64,000 nt of DNA from Streptomyces canus (GTDB taxonomy: Bacteria; Actinomycetota; Actinomycetes; Streptomycetales; Streptomycetaceae). The notes beneath the pieces are model-generated. The model was not told where the DNA came from. It ran no database searches and worked only from the letters and a program-made list of their open reading frames with translations. Positions 41,563 through 49,635 of this stretch are shown one piece after another. Each line of letters opens with the position of its first letter. Position 1 is the stretch's first letter. The position numbers were made by a program, and so were the translations under genes. The stretch covers positions 1 through 64,000 of the forward strand of contig NZ_KQ948663.1 in the NCBI RefSeq assembly GCF_001514145.1, given 5' to 3'.

Positions 41563-43008
41563 ATGCTGACCATCCTCGGCTTCACCATGATCGCGACCTT
41601 CCTGGTCCTGATCATGATGAAAAAGATGTCGCCGATCGCGGCGCTCGTACTGATCCCGGCACTGTTCTGCGTCTTCGTCGGGAAGGGCGCCAAGCTCGGT
41701 GACTACGTCATCGACGGCGTCACCAGCCTCGCCCCCACCGCGGCGATGCTCATGTTCGCGATCGTCTACTTCGGCGTGATGATCGACGTCGGCCTCTTCG
41801 ACCCGGTCGTGCGCGGAATCCTGAAGTTCGCGAAGGCCGACCCGATGCGGATCGTCGTCGGCACGGCGATCCTGGCCGCGATCGTCTCCCTGGACGGCGA
41901 CGGCTCGACCACCTTCATGATCACCGTCTCGGCGATGTACCCGCTGTACAAGCGCCTGAAGATGAGCCTGGTCGTGATGACCGGTGTCGCCGCCATGGCG
42001 AACGGCGTGATGAACACCCTGCCCTGGGGCGGCCCGACGGCCCGCGCCGCCACCGCGCTGAAGCTCGACGCCAGCGACATCTTCGTCCCGATGATCCCTG
42101 CCCTGGCCGTCGGCCTGCTGGGCGTCTTCGTCCTCTCGTACGTGCTCGGCAAGCGCGAGCGCAAGCGGCTGGGCGTGCTCACCCTGGACGAGATCCTGGT
42201 GGACGAGAAGGCCGGGGAGAAGGTCGAGACGAAGGTCGAGGAGACCGAGACGGTGCTCGTGGGCGCCGGCGGCTCCGGCTCCGGCTCCGGCTCGAAGACC
42301 CCCGTGGCCACCGGCGGCTCCGGCTCCGGCATCGACGCCGAGGACGAGGCCGGCGACGCGGAGCGCTTCCAGGTCCTCGACCCGAACCGCGCCACCCTGC
42401 GCCCCAAGCTCTACTGGTTCAACGCGCTCCTCACGCTTACCCTGCTCACCGCCATGATCATGGAGTGGCTGCCGATCCCGGTGCTGTTCCTGATCGGCGC
42501 CGCGCTCGCGCTCACCGTGAACTTCCCGCACATCCCGGACCAGAAGGCCCGCCTGGCCGCCCACGCCGACAACGTCCTCAACGTCTCCGGCATGGTCTTC
42601 GCCGCCGCCGTCTTCACCGGCGTCCTCCAGGGCACCGGCATGGTCGACCACATGGCCCGCTGGATGGTGGACGTCATCCCCGAGGGCATGGGCCCGCACA
42701 TGGCCCTCGTCACCGGCATCCTGAGTCTCCCGCTCACCTACTTCATGTCGAACGACGGTTTCTACTTCGGAGTCCTCCCGGTCCTCGCCGAGGCCGGCGC
42801 GGCGCACGGTGTCACCCCGCTGGAGATGGCCCGCGCCTCCCTCGTCGGCCAGCCGCTGCACATGTCGAGCCCGCTCGTCCCGGCCGTGTACGTCCTGGTC
42901 GGCATGGCCAAGGTGGAGTTCGGCGACCACACCAGGTTCGTGGTCAAGTGGGCCGCGCTCACCTGCCTGATCATCCTCGGGGCCGGCATCCTCTTCGGGA
43001 TCATCTGA
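41563..43008 (+). CDS. CitMHS-family citrate-metal/proton symporter
   Basis: A 481-aa transporter with about 11 membrane helices. CitMHS features include the start MLTILGFTMIATFLVLIMMKK, then SLDGDGSTTFMITVSAMYPLY and GPTARAATALKL, with the mirrored second half LTYFMSNDGFYFGVLPVLAEAG and VGQPLHMSSPLVPAVYVLVG. It takes up citrate complexed with Mg, Ca or a similar metal. The central cytosolic loop (about residues 205-265) is expanded by Gly-Ser stretches and acidic residues. It lies 139 bp beyond the oxidoreductase gene, in an AT-richer spacer that probably holds its promoter (TTGACG at 41490-41495). It is followed by an MFS gene 25 bp downstream. Confidence 0.92.
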   Translation: MLTILGFTMIATFLVLIMMKKMSPIAALVLIPALFCVFVGKGAKLGDYVIDGVTSLAPTAAMLMFAIVYFGVMIDVGLFDPVVRGILKFAKADPMRIVVGTAILAAIVSLDGDGSTTFMITVSAMYPLYKRLKMSLVVMTGVAAMANGVMNTLPWGGPTARAATALKLDASDIFVPMIPALAVGLLGVFVLSYVLGKRERKRLGVLTLDEILVDEKAGEKVETKVEETETVLVGAGGSGSGSGSKTPVATGGSGSGIDAEDEAGDAERFQVLDPNRATLRPKLYWFNALLTLTLLTAMIMEWLPIPVLFLIGAALALTVNFPHIPDQKARLAAHADNVLNVSGMVFAAAVFTGVLQGTGMVDHMARWMVDVIPEGMGPHMALVTGILSLPLTYFMSNDGFYFGVLPVLAEAGAAHGVTPLEMARASLVGQPLHMSSPLVPAVYVLVGMAKVEFGDHTRFVVKWAALTCLIILGAGILFGII

Positions 43009-43032
43009 CCTACTCCACGGAGGACTTGAACC

Positions 43033-44271
43033 ATGGCGCCCGGTGGGAACCGCGGCTGGCTGCTCCGCCTCGTCATCGCCTTCAGCTTCGCGCAGGGGGC
43101 GGTGTCGATGGCCCGGCCCGCCGTCTCCTACCGGGCCCTCGCGCTGGGCGCGGACGAACGGGCGGTCGGTGTCATCGCCGGTGTGTACGCGCTGCTCCCG
43201 CTGTTCGCGGCGGTCCCGCTGGGCCGCCGTACGGATCACGGGCGGTGTGCGCCGCTGCTGCCCGTCGGTGTGGTCCTGATCTCCGGCGGCTGCGCGCTCA
43301 GCGGCCTGGCCGACTCGCTCTGGGCGATGGCGGTCTGGAGCGGGGTGATGGGCCTCGGCCACCTCTGCTTCGTCATCGGCGCCCAGTCCCTCGTCGCCCG
43401 CCAGTCCGCCCCGCACGAACAGGACCGCAACTTCGGCCACTTCACCATCGGCGCCTCTCTCGGCCAGCTGGTCGGCCCGATCGCGGCGGGCGCGCTGATC
43501 GGCGGCTCCGACATGGCGGGCACGAGTGCGCTGGCGCTGCTCGTCGCGGGCGCCGGAGCGGCGGTCGCGTGCACGTCGTTGTGGCGCATCGAGCACCGTG
43601 ACACGGCGGCCAAGTCCCGTACCGGACAAGGCGACCGGGTTCCCGTCGGGCACATCCTGCGGTCCCGGGGCGTGCCCGGGGGCATCTTCGTGAGCCTGTC
43701 CGTGCTGTCCGCCACGGACATCCTCACCGCGTACCTTCCCGTGGTCGGTGAACACCGGGGCATCGCCCCCTCGGTGATCGGCCTGTTGCTGAGCCTGCGC
43801 GCGGCCGCCACCATCGCCTGCCGTCTGGTGCTGACTCCTCTGCTACGGCTGCTGGGGCGCGCGTTGCTCCTGACCGTGACGTGTCTGCTGGCGGCCCTGC
43901 TGTGCGCGGGCATCGCGCTGCCGGTCCCGGTGTGGGCACTGGCCGTCATGCTCGCCGTGCTCGGCTTCTGCCTCGGCGTCGGACAGCCGCTGTCCATGAC
44001 GACGGTCGTCCAGGCCGCACCCGACGGCGCCCGCTCCACGGCGCTCGCTCTGCGGCTGACCGGCAACCGCCTCGGGCAGGTCGCCGCACCGGCCACCGCG
44101 GGGCTGGTCGCGGGGGTCGTGGGCACGGCGGCGCCGTTCGTGATGCTCGGGACGTTGCTGCTGCTGTCGGCGGGAGTGGCCCTGCGGTCACCGGGGCCAC
44201 CCGAAACGCCCGGGCCGGACGCTGGAAAGCGGCCGAAACGCCCGGGATTGCGCCGCACGAGTGATATCTGA
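43033..44271 (+). CDS. Major facilitator superfamily transporter
   Basis: A 412-aa MFS permease with about 12 membrane helices. The loop 2-3 motif is AVPLGRRTDHGRCAPLLPVG. The second half has IFVSLSVLSATDILTAYLPVVGEHRGIAPSVIGLLLSLRAAATIACRLVLTPLL. It begins 25 bp after the CitMHS stop and may be co-transcribed with it. The substrate is unknown, and an efflux type is likely from the overall pattern. The Arg/Lys-rich C-terminus (KRPKRPGLRRTSDI) is cytosolic. Confidence 0.88.
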   Translation: MAPGGNRGWLLRLVIAFSFAQGAVSMARPAVSYRALALGADERAVGVIAGVYALLPLFAAVPLGRRTDHGRCAPLLPVGVVLISGGCALSGLADSLWAMAVWSGVMGLGHLCFVIGAQSLVARQSAPHEQDRNFGHFTIGASLGQLVGPIAAGALIGGSDMAGTSALALLVAGAGAAVACTSLWRIEHRDTAAKSRTGQGDRVPVGHILRSRGVPGGIFVSLSVLSATDILTAYLPVVGEHRGIAPSVIGLLLSLRAAATIACRLVLTPLLRLLGRALLLTVTCLLAALLCAGIALPVPVWALAVMLAVLGFCLGVGQPLSMTTVVQAAPDGARSTALALRLTGNRLGQVAAPATAGLVAGVVGTAAPFVMLGTLLLLSAGVALRSPGPPETPGPDAGKRPKRPGLRRTSDI

Positions 44272-44372
44272 CGGCGCGCCGGGCGTCGATGCACCCCACC
44301 GCTGCGCGCATAAAGGAGAGTTCTGCCGAAAGAGCGATTTGTATGTAAATCGTCCGAATCGGAGGAGCGCGC

Positions 44373-45032
44373 ATGCCCACCCCCACACTCCCACGTACCT
44401 TCCGCGTCCGCGCGGGCGCCACCGTCGTCCTCACCGCCCTCGCCGCGGCCGGCGCGTCCTGGGTGGCGGCGCCGACCGCGTCCGCCGTGGGCGAGAACGG
44501 CGACATCAGGATCCACCGCGTGGGCGTGCCTTTCGGCGTCTCGAAGGATGATCCCAAGGTCTGCAAGTTCTACCTGGATGCCGTCAACTTCGACATCCTC
44601 CCCACCATCGCCTACACCATCACGCCCCAGCCTCCGCTGCCCAGCGCCGCCACCGTCACCGGCGCCATCCAGCTCGCGGGGGGCGCCGGGCACACCGACC
44701 CGCTGGGGATGGCGGACGGGCAGTACAAGATCACCTGGATCGTGGTGGGCGTCCCCAAGGAGAAGGTCTTCCGCGTCAACTGCCACGACGGCAGGCAGGG
44801 TGGGGAGCGCCGGGCGGGTGACCAGATCGAGGACCGGCAGAACGAGGGCGCGGGCTGGGGCAAGAACGACCCCAACGGGCCGAAGGGCGGTGTGCACGCG
44901 GGCGGTGGCGGTCTCGTCGACACCGCGGCCGCGTTCGCGCCGGTGACCGCCGCGGGGGCCGTCGGCCTGGTGGCGGTCGGCGGTGTCGCGTACTTCCGGC
45001 TGAACCGCCGTCGGCCCAATGGCGCCGCGTAG
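44373..45032 (+). CDS. Small surface protein paired with sortase F
   Basis: A 219-aa exported protein with a signal peptide (RVRAGATVVLTALAAAGASWVAAPTASA), an outer domain with two Cys (VCKFYLDAVNFDI ... FRVNCHDGRQGG), a Gly-rich spacer, one C-terminal membrane helix (AGAVGLVAVGGVAYFRL) and a basic tail NRRRPNGAA. This layout mimics a sorting signal, but no LPXTG or LAXTG motif precedes the helix. Its end overlaps the sortase gene by 14 bp, so the two are translationally coupled, and it may be an atypical sortase partner or substrate. Confidence 0.78.
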   Translation: MPTPTLPRTFRVRAGATVVLTALAAAGASWVAAPTASAVGENGDIRIHRVGVPFGVSKDDPKVCKFYLDAVNFDILPTIAYTITPQPPLPSAATVTGAIQLAGGAGHTDPLGMADGQYKITWIVVGVPKEKVFRVNCHDGRQGGERRAGDQIEDRQNEGAGWGKNDPNGPKGGVHAGGGGLVDTAAAFAPVTAAGAVGLVAVGGVAYFRLNRRRPNGAA

Positions 45033-45879
45033 GCGCAGACGCAGGCCCTGGTACCGGACCCGCGCCTACCGCCTCACCAGGACGGCAATGCTCACGGTCG
45101 TCCTGGTGACGGTGGGGGTCCGGTGCGCGGGTGATCACAACTCGACCGCGCCGTACGGACCCGACGGCCAGGACACCGTGGCGGCCGCCGGCCCGGACGC
45201 CGAGGTGACCCGTGGGCAGGACCCCGAGATGACCGGTGGGCCGGACGCCGAGGTGACCGGTGGGCCGGACGCCGAGGTGACCCGTGGGCCGGACGCCGAG
45301 GTGACCCGTGGGCCGGACGCCGAGGTGACCCGTGGGCCGGGCTCCTCCGCCCGTCGCACGCCCACCCGTACGCCCGCGCTCCGCCCGCTGCCCCGGTCCC
45401 GGCCGACGTCCTTCCGCATCCCGTCCCTGGGCATCGACGCCCCCATCACGGGCCTCGGGCTCATCAAGGGACGGGAGTTGGCGACACCGCCGGTGGACAA
45501 ACCGAAACTCGTGGGCTGGTACCAGGGCGGCCCCACGCCCGGCGAGACCGGCACGGCGATCGCCGTAGGCCACCGTGACACCCGGAGCGGCCCCGCCGTC
45601 TTCGCCGCGCTCGCCCAGGTGAAGCCCGGCAAAGTGATCGAGGCGAGGCGCGCGGACGGCCGTACCGCCGTCTACACCGTGGACCGGGTGAAGGTCTTCG
45701 ACAAGGAGGGCTTCCCCGACAAGGAGGTCTACGGCCCGGCCCGGCGCCCGGAGCTCCGCGTGATCACCTGCGGTGGACTCTTCAAGTGGCGGACGGGCTA
45801 CACCAGCAACGTCGTCGTGTTCGCCCACCTCACCGGGACCCGTGAGCCGCGGCCGACGAAGAGCGCGACGGCCCGCTGA
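45019..45879 (+). CDS. srtF: Class F sortase with repeat-bearing stalk
   Basis: A 286-aa membrane transpeptidase. It has a very basic N-terminus and one membrane helix (TAMLTVVLVTVGVRCAG), then a stalk of six 8-residue repeats (GPDAEVTR type, residues about 58-105) and the sortase domain from about residue 130 (PTSFRIPSLGIDAPITGLGL). The catalytic His is in AVGHRDTRSGPAVF, Cys in RVITCGGLF and Arg near WRTGYTSNVVVFAHL. Class F sortases are the actinobacterial group with a poorly known substrate range. The stalk repeats are nearly identical at the DNA level and could vary in copy number. Confidence 0.85.
   Translation: MAPRRRRRRPWYRTRAYRLTRTAMLTVVLVTVGVRCAGDHNSTAPYGPDGQDTVAAAGPDAEVTRGQDPEMTGGPDAEVTGGPDAEVTRGPDAEVTRGPDAEVTRGPGSSARRTPTRTPALRPLPRSRPTSFRIPSLGIDAPITGLGLIKGRELATPPVDKPKLVGWYQGGPTPGETGTAIAVGHRDTRSGPAVFAALAQVKPGKVIEARRADGRTAVYTVDRVKVFDKEGFPDKEVYGPARRPELRVITCGGLFKWRTGYTSNVVVFAHLTGTREPRPTKSATAR
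45190..45333 (+). repeat. Six 24-bp tandem repeats within the sortase gene
   Basis: Six consecutive 24-bp units, each encoding eight residues (GPDAEVTR with small changes such as GQDPEMTG). The last three are identical in protein sequence. The period keeps the frame, so slippage would change only stalk length. Confidence 0.85.
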
Positions 45880-46051
45880 ATCCGGCCGTCCGTTTTCTCA
45901 CTGGCTGGACTGGAGCGCCTGATACCGCCCAGTCTCTTCCCCCGACCGGGCGCATTCCGTTAACTTCCGTGACTCACAGCCCCGTACGACCCGCCCGGGG
46001 CCTCTCGACCGCGGAGCACCAGCGCCTGATTCAGCCCTCGGGGGCACCGTC

Positions 46052-47389
46052 ATGACACGCGCCATCTCCTTGCACGACGTGAGCAAGACCTACACGCGAG
46101 GAATCCGGGTGGTGGACCGGCTCTCGCTGGACATCGCGCCCGGCGAGTTCCTCGTCCTGCTCGGCCCCTCCGGCTGCGGAAAATCCACCGTGCTCAGGAT
46201 GATCGCCGGTCTGGAGGAGATCACCGAGGGCGAGCTCCGACTCGACGGCGAGTACGCCAACGACCTGCTGCCCGCCGAGCGGCGGATGGCGATGGTGTTC
46301 CAGAACTTCGCCCTCTACCCCAACATGACCAGCCGGGGGAACATCGGCTTCCCGCTGCGCATCGAGGCCCCCGACGAGGATCCCCGCGCACGCGTGGACG
46401 CCACCGCCCGCATGCTGGGCATCGAGGACCTCCTCGACCGTTACCCCGGCCAGCTCTCCGGCGGCGAACGCCAGCGGGTGGCGATGGGCCGGGCCATCTC
46501 CCGCCACCCCTCCGCCTTCCTGATGGACGAGCCGCTGTCCAACCTGGACGCCAAGCTCCGCAACCACCTGCGCGCCGAAATAGCCGGACTCACTCGGGAG
46601 TTGGGTGTCACCACGGTCTACGTCACGCACGACCAGGCCGAGGCCATGTCGCTCGGCGACCGGGTCGCCGTGCTGCGCGGCGGAGTGCTCCAGCAGGTCG
46701 GCACCCCGCGCTCGGTCTACGCGCTGCCGCGCAACGTCTTCGTCGCCGCCTTCATCGGCACCCCGCGCATCAACCTGCTGCGCGGCCTGGTCCGGGCCCC
46801 GCTGGACGGCGCGATGACCATCAGCCTCGGCAAGCAGTACCTGCGGCTGCCCGAACCCCTCTCCCTGGACCACCAGTTGCTCCGCGTCCAGCAGGGCCGC
46901 GAGGTGATCGTGGGCCTGCGGTCGGAGGCGATCCGCATCGCCCAACGGAGCTCCGCGCGTCCGGGTGAGATGCCGATCACCGGCCTGGTGGAGCACGTGG
47001 AGTTCCAGGGCCACGAGGTCCTCGTCCACTTCAACACCGGCTCCCGCCCCGCCCTCGTCCCCGACCTGGAGGCCCCGCGACCCGCTCCACGGCCCACCCG
47101 GCGCCGCCGCCGCGACGGCACGGTCCTGGAGCGTCTGCGGGATCGCGCGGGCTCCCTGCGGGCGGGCCCGGTGGTGGTCCTGGAGGACCCGCCGGACCCG
47201 GGCCCCGAGCCCGCCCCGTCCGACGCCCGCCTCCCCGGCGACCTCGTCGTCCGCACCACCCCGGACCTCGACCTCCGCCGCGGCATGCAGGTCCCCCTCC
47301 TCGTCGACATCTCCCACCTCTTCGTCTTCGACCAGCACGGAGAACGCATCTGCCCGTCCCCGGACCACCTGCCGGACCTGGACGAGTGA
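46052..47389 (+). CDS. Orphan ABC transporter ATPase, sugar-uptake (MsiK/MalK) type
   Basis: A 445-aa ATPase. Walker A is GPSGCGKST (about residues 39-47), the Q-loop VFQNFALYPNMT, the signature LSGGERQRVAMGRAI, Walker B FLMDEPLSNLD and the H-loop VTHDQAEAM. The C-terminal TOBE/MOP regulatory domain is split by an insertion of about 75 residues rich in Pro and Arg (LVPDLEAPRPAPRPTRRRRRD ...), so the protein is longer than the usual 370-380 aa. No permease or binding-protein genes are nearby. Streptomyces use one shared ATPase for several sugar importers, and this may be a second such subunit. Confidence 0.87.
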   Translation: MTRAISLHDVSKTYTRGIRVVDRLSLDIAPGEFLVLLGPSGCGKSTVLRMIAGLEEITEGELRLDGEYANDLLPAERRMAMVFQNFALYPNMTSRGNIGFPLRIEAPDEDPRARVDATARMLGIEDLLDRYPGQLSGGERQRVAMGRAISRHPSAFLMDEPLSNLDAKLRNHLRAEIAGLTRELGVTTVYVTHDQAEAMSLGDRVAVLRGGVLQQVGTPRSVYALPRNVFVAAFIGTPRINLLRGLVRAPLDGAMTISLGKQYLRLPEPLSLDHQLLRVQQGREVIVGLRSEAIRIAQRSSARPGEMPITGLVEHVEFQGHEVLVHFNTGSRPALVPDLEAPRPAPRPTRRRRRDGTVLERLRDRAGSLRAGPVVVLEDPPDPGPEPAPSDARLPGDLVVRTTPDLDLRRGMQVPLLVDISHLFVFDQHGERICPSPDHLPDLDE

Positions 47390-47716
47390 GGGGCCGGGTG
47401 GGGGACGTCTCGACGTCGGGCCCACCGTCGCTCCACCGCGCCGCCTTCGTTCGCTTCGGCGCGGCGTCTGCGACCGTACGTGGGCGGGTGAGGGGCGTTG
47501 GGCCCGCCGTGGCTCTGGCGCCCGGCTACGGCCCCCGGCGCTGACCGCCGTTGCTCCGCCGCGCTGCCTTCGTTCGCTTCGGCGCTGGGGGCGGTCGGTC
47601 CGCCGCGGTGCCTGCGACCGTACGTGGGCGGGTGGGTCCGGGTGGGGGGAGTGCGGTTCGGTGTGGGGCCCGCCGTGGCTCCGGCCCCCGGCTACCGCCC
47701 CCGGCGCCGGCGCGTC

Positions 47717-47935
47717 GCACCGCCGCGCTGCCCCCGTCCGCCCCTGCCTTGTCCGCGGTCGCACCGCCGCGCTGCCTCCGTCCGCCCCTGCCGTGTCCGC
47801 GGTCGGTCCGCCGCACTGTCTCCGTCCCCCCGACTCTGACCGCGGTGGATTCGCCGCACCGCCTCCGTCCGCCCCGGCCCCGGCCGGCGTCGATTCCCCG
47901 CACCGCCCTCCAGACCGTCCTTCCCGGCACGCCTT
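47717..47935. repeat. Five degenerate tandem repeats of about 44 bp
   Basis: Units begin at 47717, 47761, 47805, 47848 and 47892, with a common core like CCGCCGCGCTGCCTCCGTCC. The first two are nearly identical and later ones are diverged. The period is not a multiple of three, so a protein repeat is unlikely. Confidence 0.75.
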
Positions 47936-48169
47936 CGACCCGGTGGAGTGAACCGAGGGCGCGGCAGCCGGGCCCGGGGGTGGTGTCCCGCTAGGCAGGG
48001 ATGCATGAACGTGCGCCTCACCAGGAGCAGCGCGCTCCTCGCCGGCGCCACCCGAGCGGGAGGACCGAGACGGAGCGGTCGTACGAGCTGATCCTGCTCG
48101 CGGGTGGACGACCGGGCCCGTGCCGACTTCTGATGTCCCTGGACGGTCCGGTCCCGCTCTGGCGCGAAA

Positions 48170-48188
48170 AAACTATCGCCGCTAGTTT
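48170..48188. promoter_or_regulatory. TetR-type operator upstream of the aldehyde dehydrogenase gene
   Basis: AAACTATCGCCGCTAGTTT: 8-bp arms, one mismatch, 3-bp centre. The same design is found at 54589-54607 between a TetR gene and an acyl-CoA dehydrogenase gene, so that TetR protein probably also controls this operon. It lies 48 bp before the ATG. Confidence 0.7.
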
Positions 48189-48235
48189 ATGAGGCCGGAC
48201 GACACCACGCACGGCCCAGCCCGGGAGGACGCACC

Positions 48236-49624
48236 ATGAAGGCGCACGACGGCATGTACATCGACGGCGAGTGGCGTCCGGCCACCGGCCCGGACCTGAT
48301 CGAGGTCGTGAACCCGGCCGACGAAAAGGTCGTCGGCCGGGTACCGGCCGGCACCGCCGAGGACGTCGACCTCGCCGTACGGGCCGCCCGCGCCGCCTTC
48401 CCGGCCTGGGCCGCGACCCCACCCGCCGAGCGGGCCGCACGGCTGGCCGCTCTCCGGGACGTCCTGGCCGCCCGCAAGGACGAGATCGCCGAGACCGTCA
48501 CCGCCGAGCTCGGCTCGCCCCTGAAGTTCTCGCAGAACGTCCACGCCGCCGTCCCCGTCGCGGTCGCCGCCTCCTACGCGGAACTCGCGGCCACGCACCC
48601 CTTCGAGGAGAAGGTCGGCAACTCCACCGTCCACCAGGAGCCGATCGGCGTGGTCGGCGCGATCACGCCCTGGAACTACCCGCTCCACCAGATCGTCGCC
48701 AAGGTCGCCCCGGCCCTCGCCGCGGGCTGCACGGTCGTGCTCAAGCCCGCCGAGGACACCCCGCTGGTCGCCCAGCTCTTCGCCGAGGCGGTCCACGAGG
48801 CCGGGGTCCCGGCCGGCGTCTTCAACCTGGTCACCGGACTCGGCCCGGTCGCGGGGCAGGCCCTCACCGAGCACCCGGACGTGGACCTGGTCTCCTTCAC
48901 CGGCTCCACCGCGGTCGGACGGCAGATCGGCGCGACCGCCGGCGCCGCCCTGAAGAAGGTCGCCCTGGAACTCGGCGGCAAGTCCGCCAACGTCATCCTG
49001 CCGAGCGCCGACCTCGCCAAGGCGGTCAACGTGGGTGTCGCCAACGTGATGTCCAACTCCGGCCAGACCTGCAGTGCCTGGACCCGGATGCTGGTGCACA
49101 CCGAGCAGTACGACGAGGCCGTCGAACTCGCCGCCGCGGCCGCCGCGAAGTACGGCGAGCGCATCGGTCCCGTCGTCAGCGCCAAGCAGCAGGCACGGGT
49201 GCGCGGTTACATCGAGAAGGGCGTGGCCGAGGGCGCCCGACTGGTCGCCGGCGGCCCTGAATCCCCGCGCGAACAGGGCTACTTCGTCAGCCCGACCGTC
49301 TTCGCCGACGTCACCCCCGACATGACGATCGCGCAGGAGGAGATCTTCGGCCCGGTCCTGTCCGTCCTGCGCTACGAGGACGAGGAGGACGCCCTGCGCA
49401 TCGCCAACGGCACGGTCTACGGCCTCGCGGGCGCCGTCTGGGCCGGCGACGAGTCGGAGGCGGTGGCCTTCGCCCGGCGGATGGACACCGGCCAGATCGA
49501 CATCAACGGCGGCCGCTTCAACCCCCTTGCCCCCTTCGGCGGTTACAAGCAGTCCGGGGTGGGCCGCGAACTCGGCTCGCACGGTCTCGCCGAGTACCTC
49601 CAGACCAAGTCCCTCCAGTTCTGA
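48236..49624 (+). CDS. NAD(P)-dependent aldehyde dehydrogenase
   Basis: A 462-aa aldehyde dehydrogenase that oxidises aldehydes to acids. It has NAD-binding IGVVGAITPWNYPLHQIVAKVAPALAAG, the FTGSTAVGRQIG loop, the catalytic Glu in LELGGKSANVIL (about residue 246) and the catalytic Cys in SGQTCSAWTRML (about residue 280). The C-terminal PFGGYKQSGVGRELG is typical. The ATG follows GGGAGGACGCACC. The alcohol dehydrogenase gene starts 11 bp later, so alcohol to aldehyde to acid would be a coupled two-step pathway. Confidence 0.94.
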   Translation: MKAHDGMYIDGEWRPATGPDLIEVVNPADEKVVGRVPAGTAEDVDLAVRAARAAFPAWAATPPAERAARLAALRDVLAARKDEIAETVTAELGSPLKFSQNVHAAVPVAVAASYAELAATHPFEEKVGNSTVHQEPIGVVGAITPWNYPLHQIVAKVAPALAAGCTVVLKPAEDTPLVAQLFAEAVHEAGVPAGVFNLVTGLGPVAGQALTEHPDVDLVSFTGSTAVGRQIGATAGAALKKVALELGGKSANVILPSADLAKAVNVGVANVMSNSGQTCSAWTRMLVHTEQYDEAVELAAAAAAKYGERIGPVVSAKQQARVRGYIEKGVAEGARLVAGGPESPREQGYFVSPTVFADVTPDMTIAQEEIFGPVLSVLRYEDEEDALRIANGTVYGLAGAVWAGDESEAVAFARRMDTGQIDINGGRFNPLAPFGGYKQSGVGRELGSHGLAEYLQTKSLQF

Positions 49625-49635
49625 GGAGCCTTCCC

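Larger units (their letters stand above)
47390..48235. other. Gene-free 846-bp region with degenerate repeats
   Basis: No convincing gene. At 47420-47716 two imperfect copies of a block occur: CCTTCGTTCGCTTCGGC at 47444 and again at 47567, and GACCGTACGTGGGCGGGTG at 47472 and 47616. At 47717-47935 five degenerate 43-44 bp units follow. A 63-codon open frame at 48001-48192 has no good ribosome site. The last part holds the TetR-type palindrome at 48170-48188 and the leader of the aldehyde dehydrogenase gene. Confidence 0.7.

Noticed and set aside
41536..43755. A 739-codon minus-strand frame across the CitMHS and MFS genes
   Set aside because: Shadow translation, His/Asp/Glu-rich and crossing two genes that are well supported on the other strand.
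48001..48192. A 63-codon frame before the aldehyde dehydrogenase gene
   Set aside because: No ribosome site, no recognisable motif, and it overlaps the TetR-type palindrome at 48170-48188.
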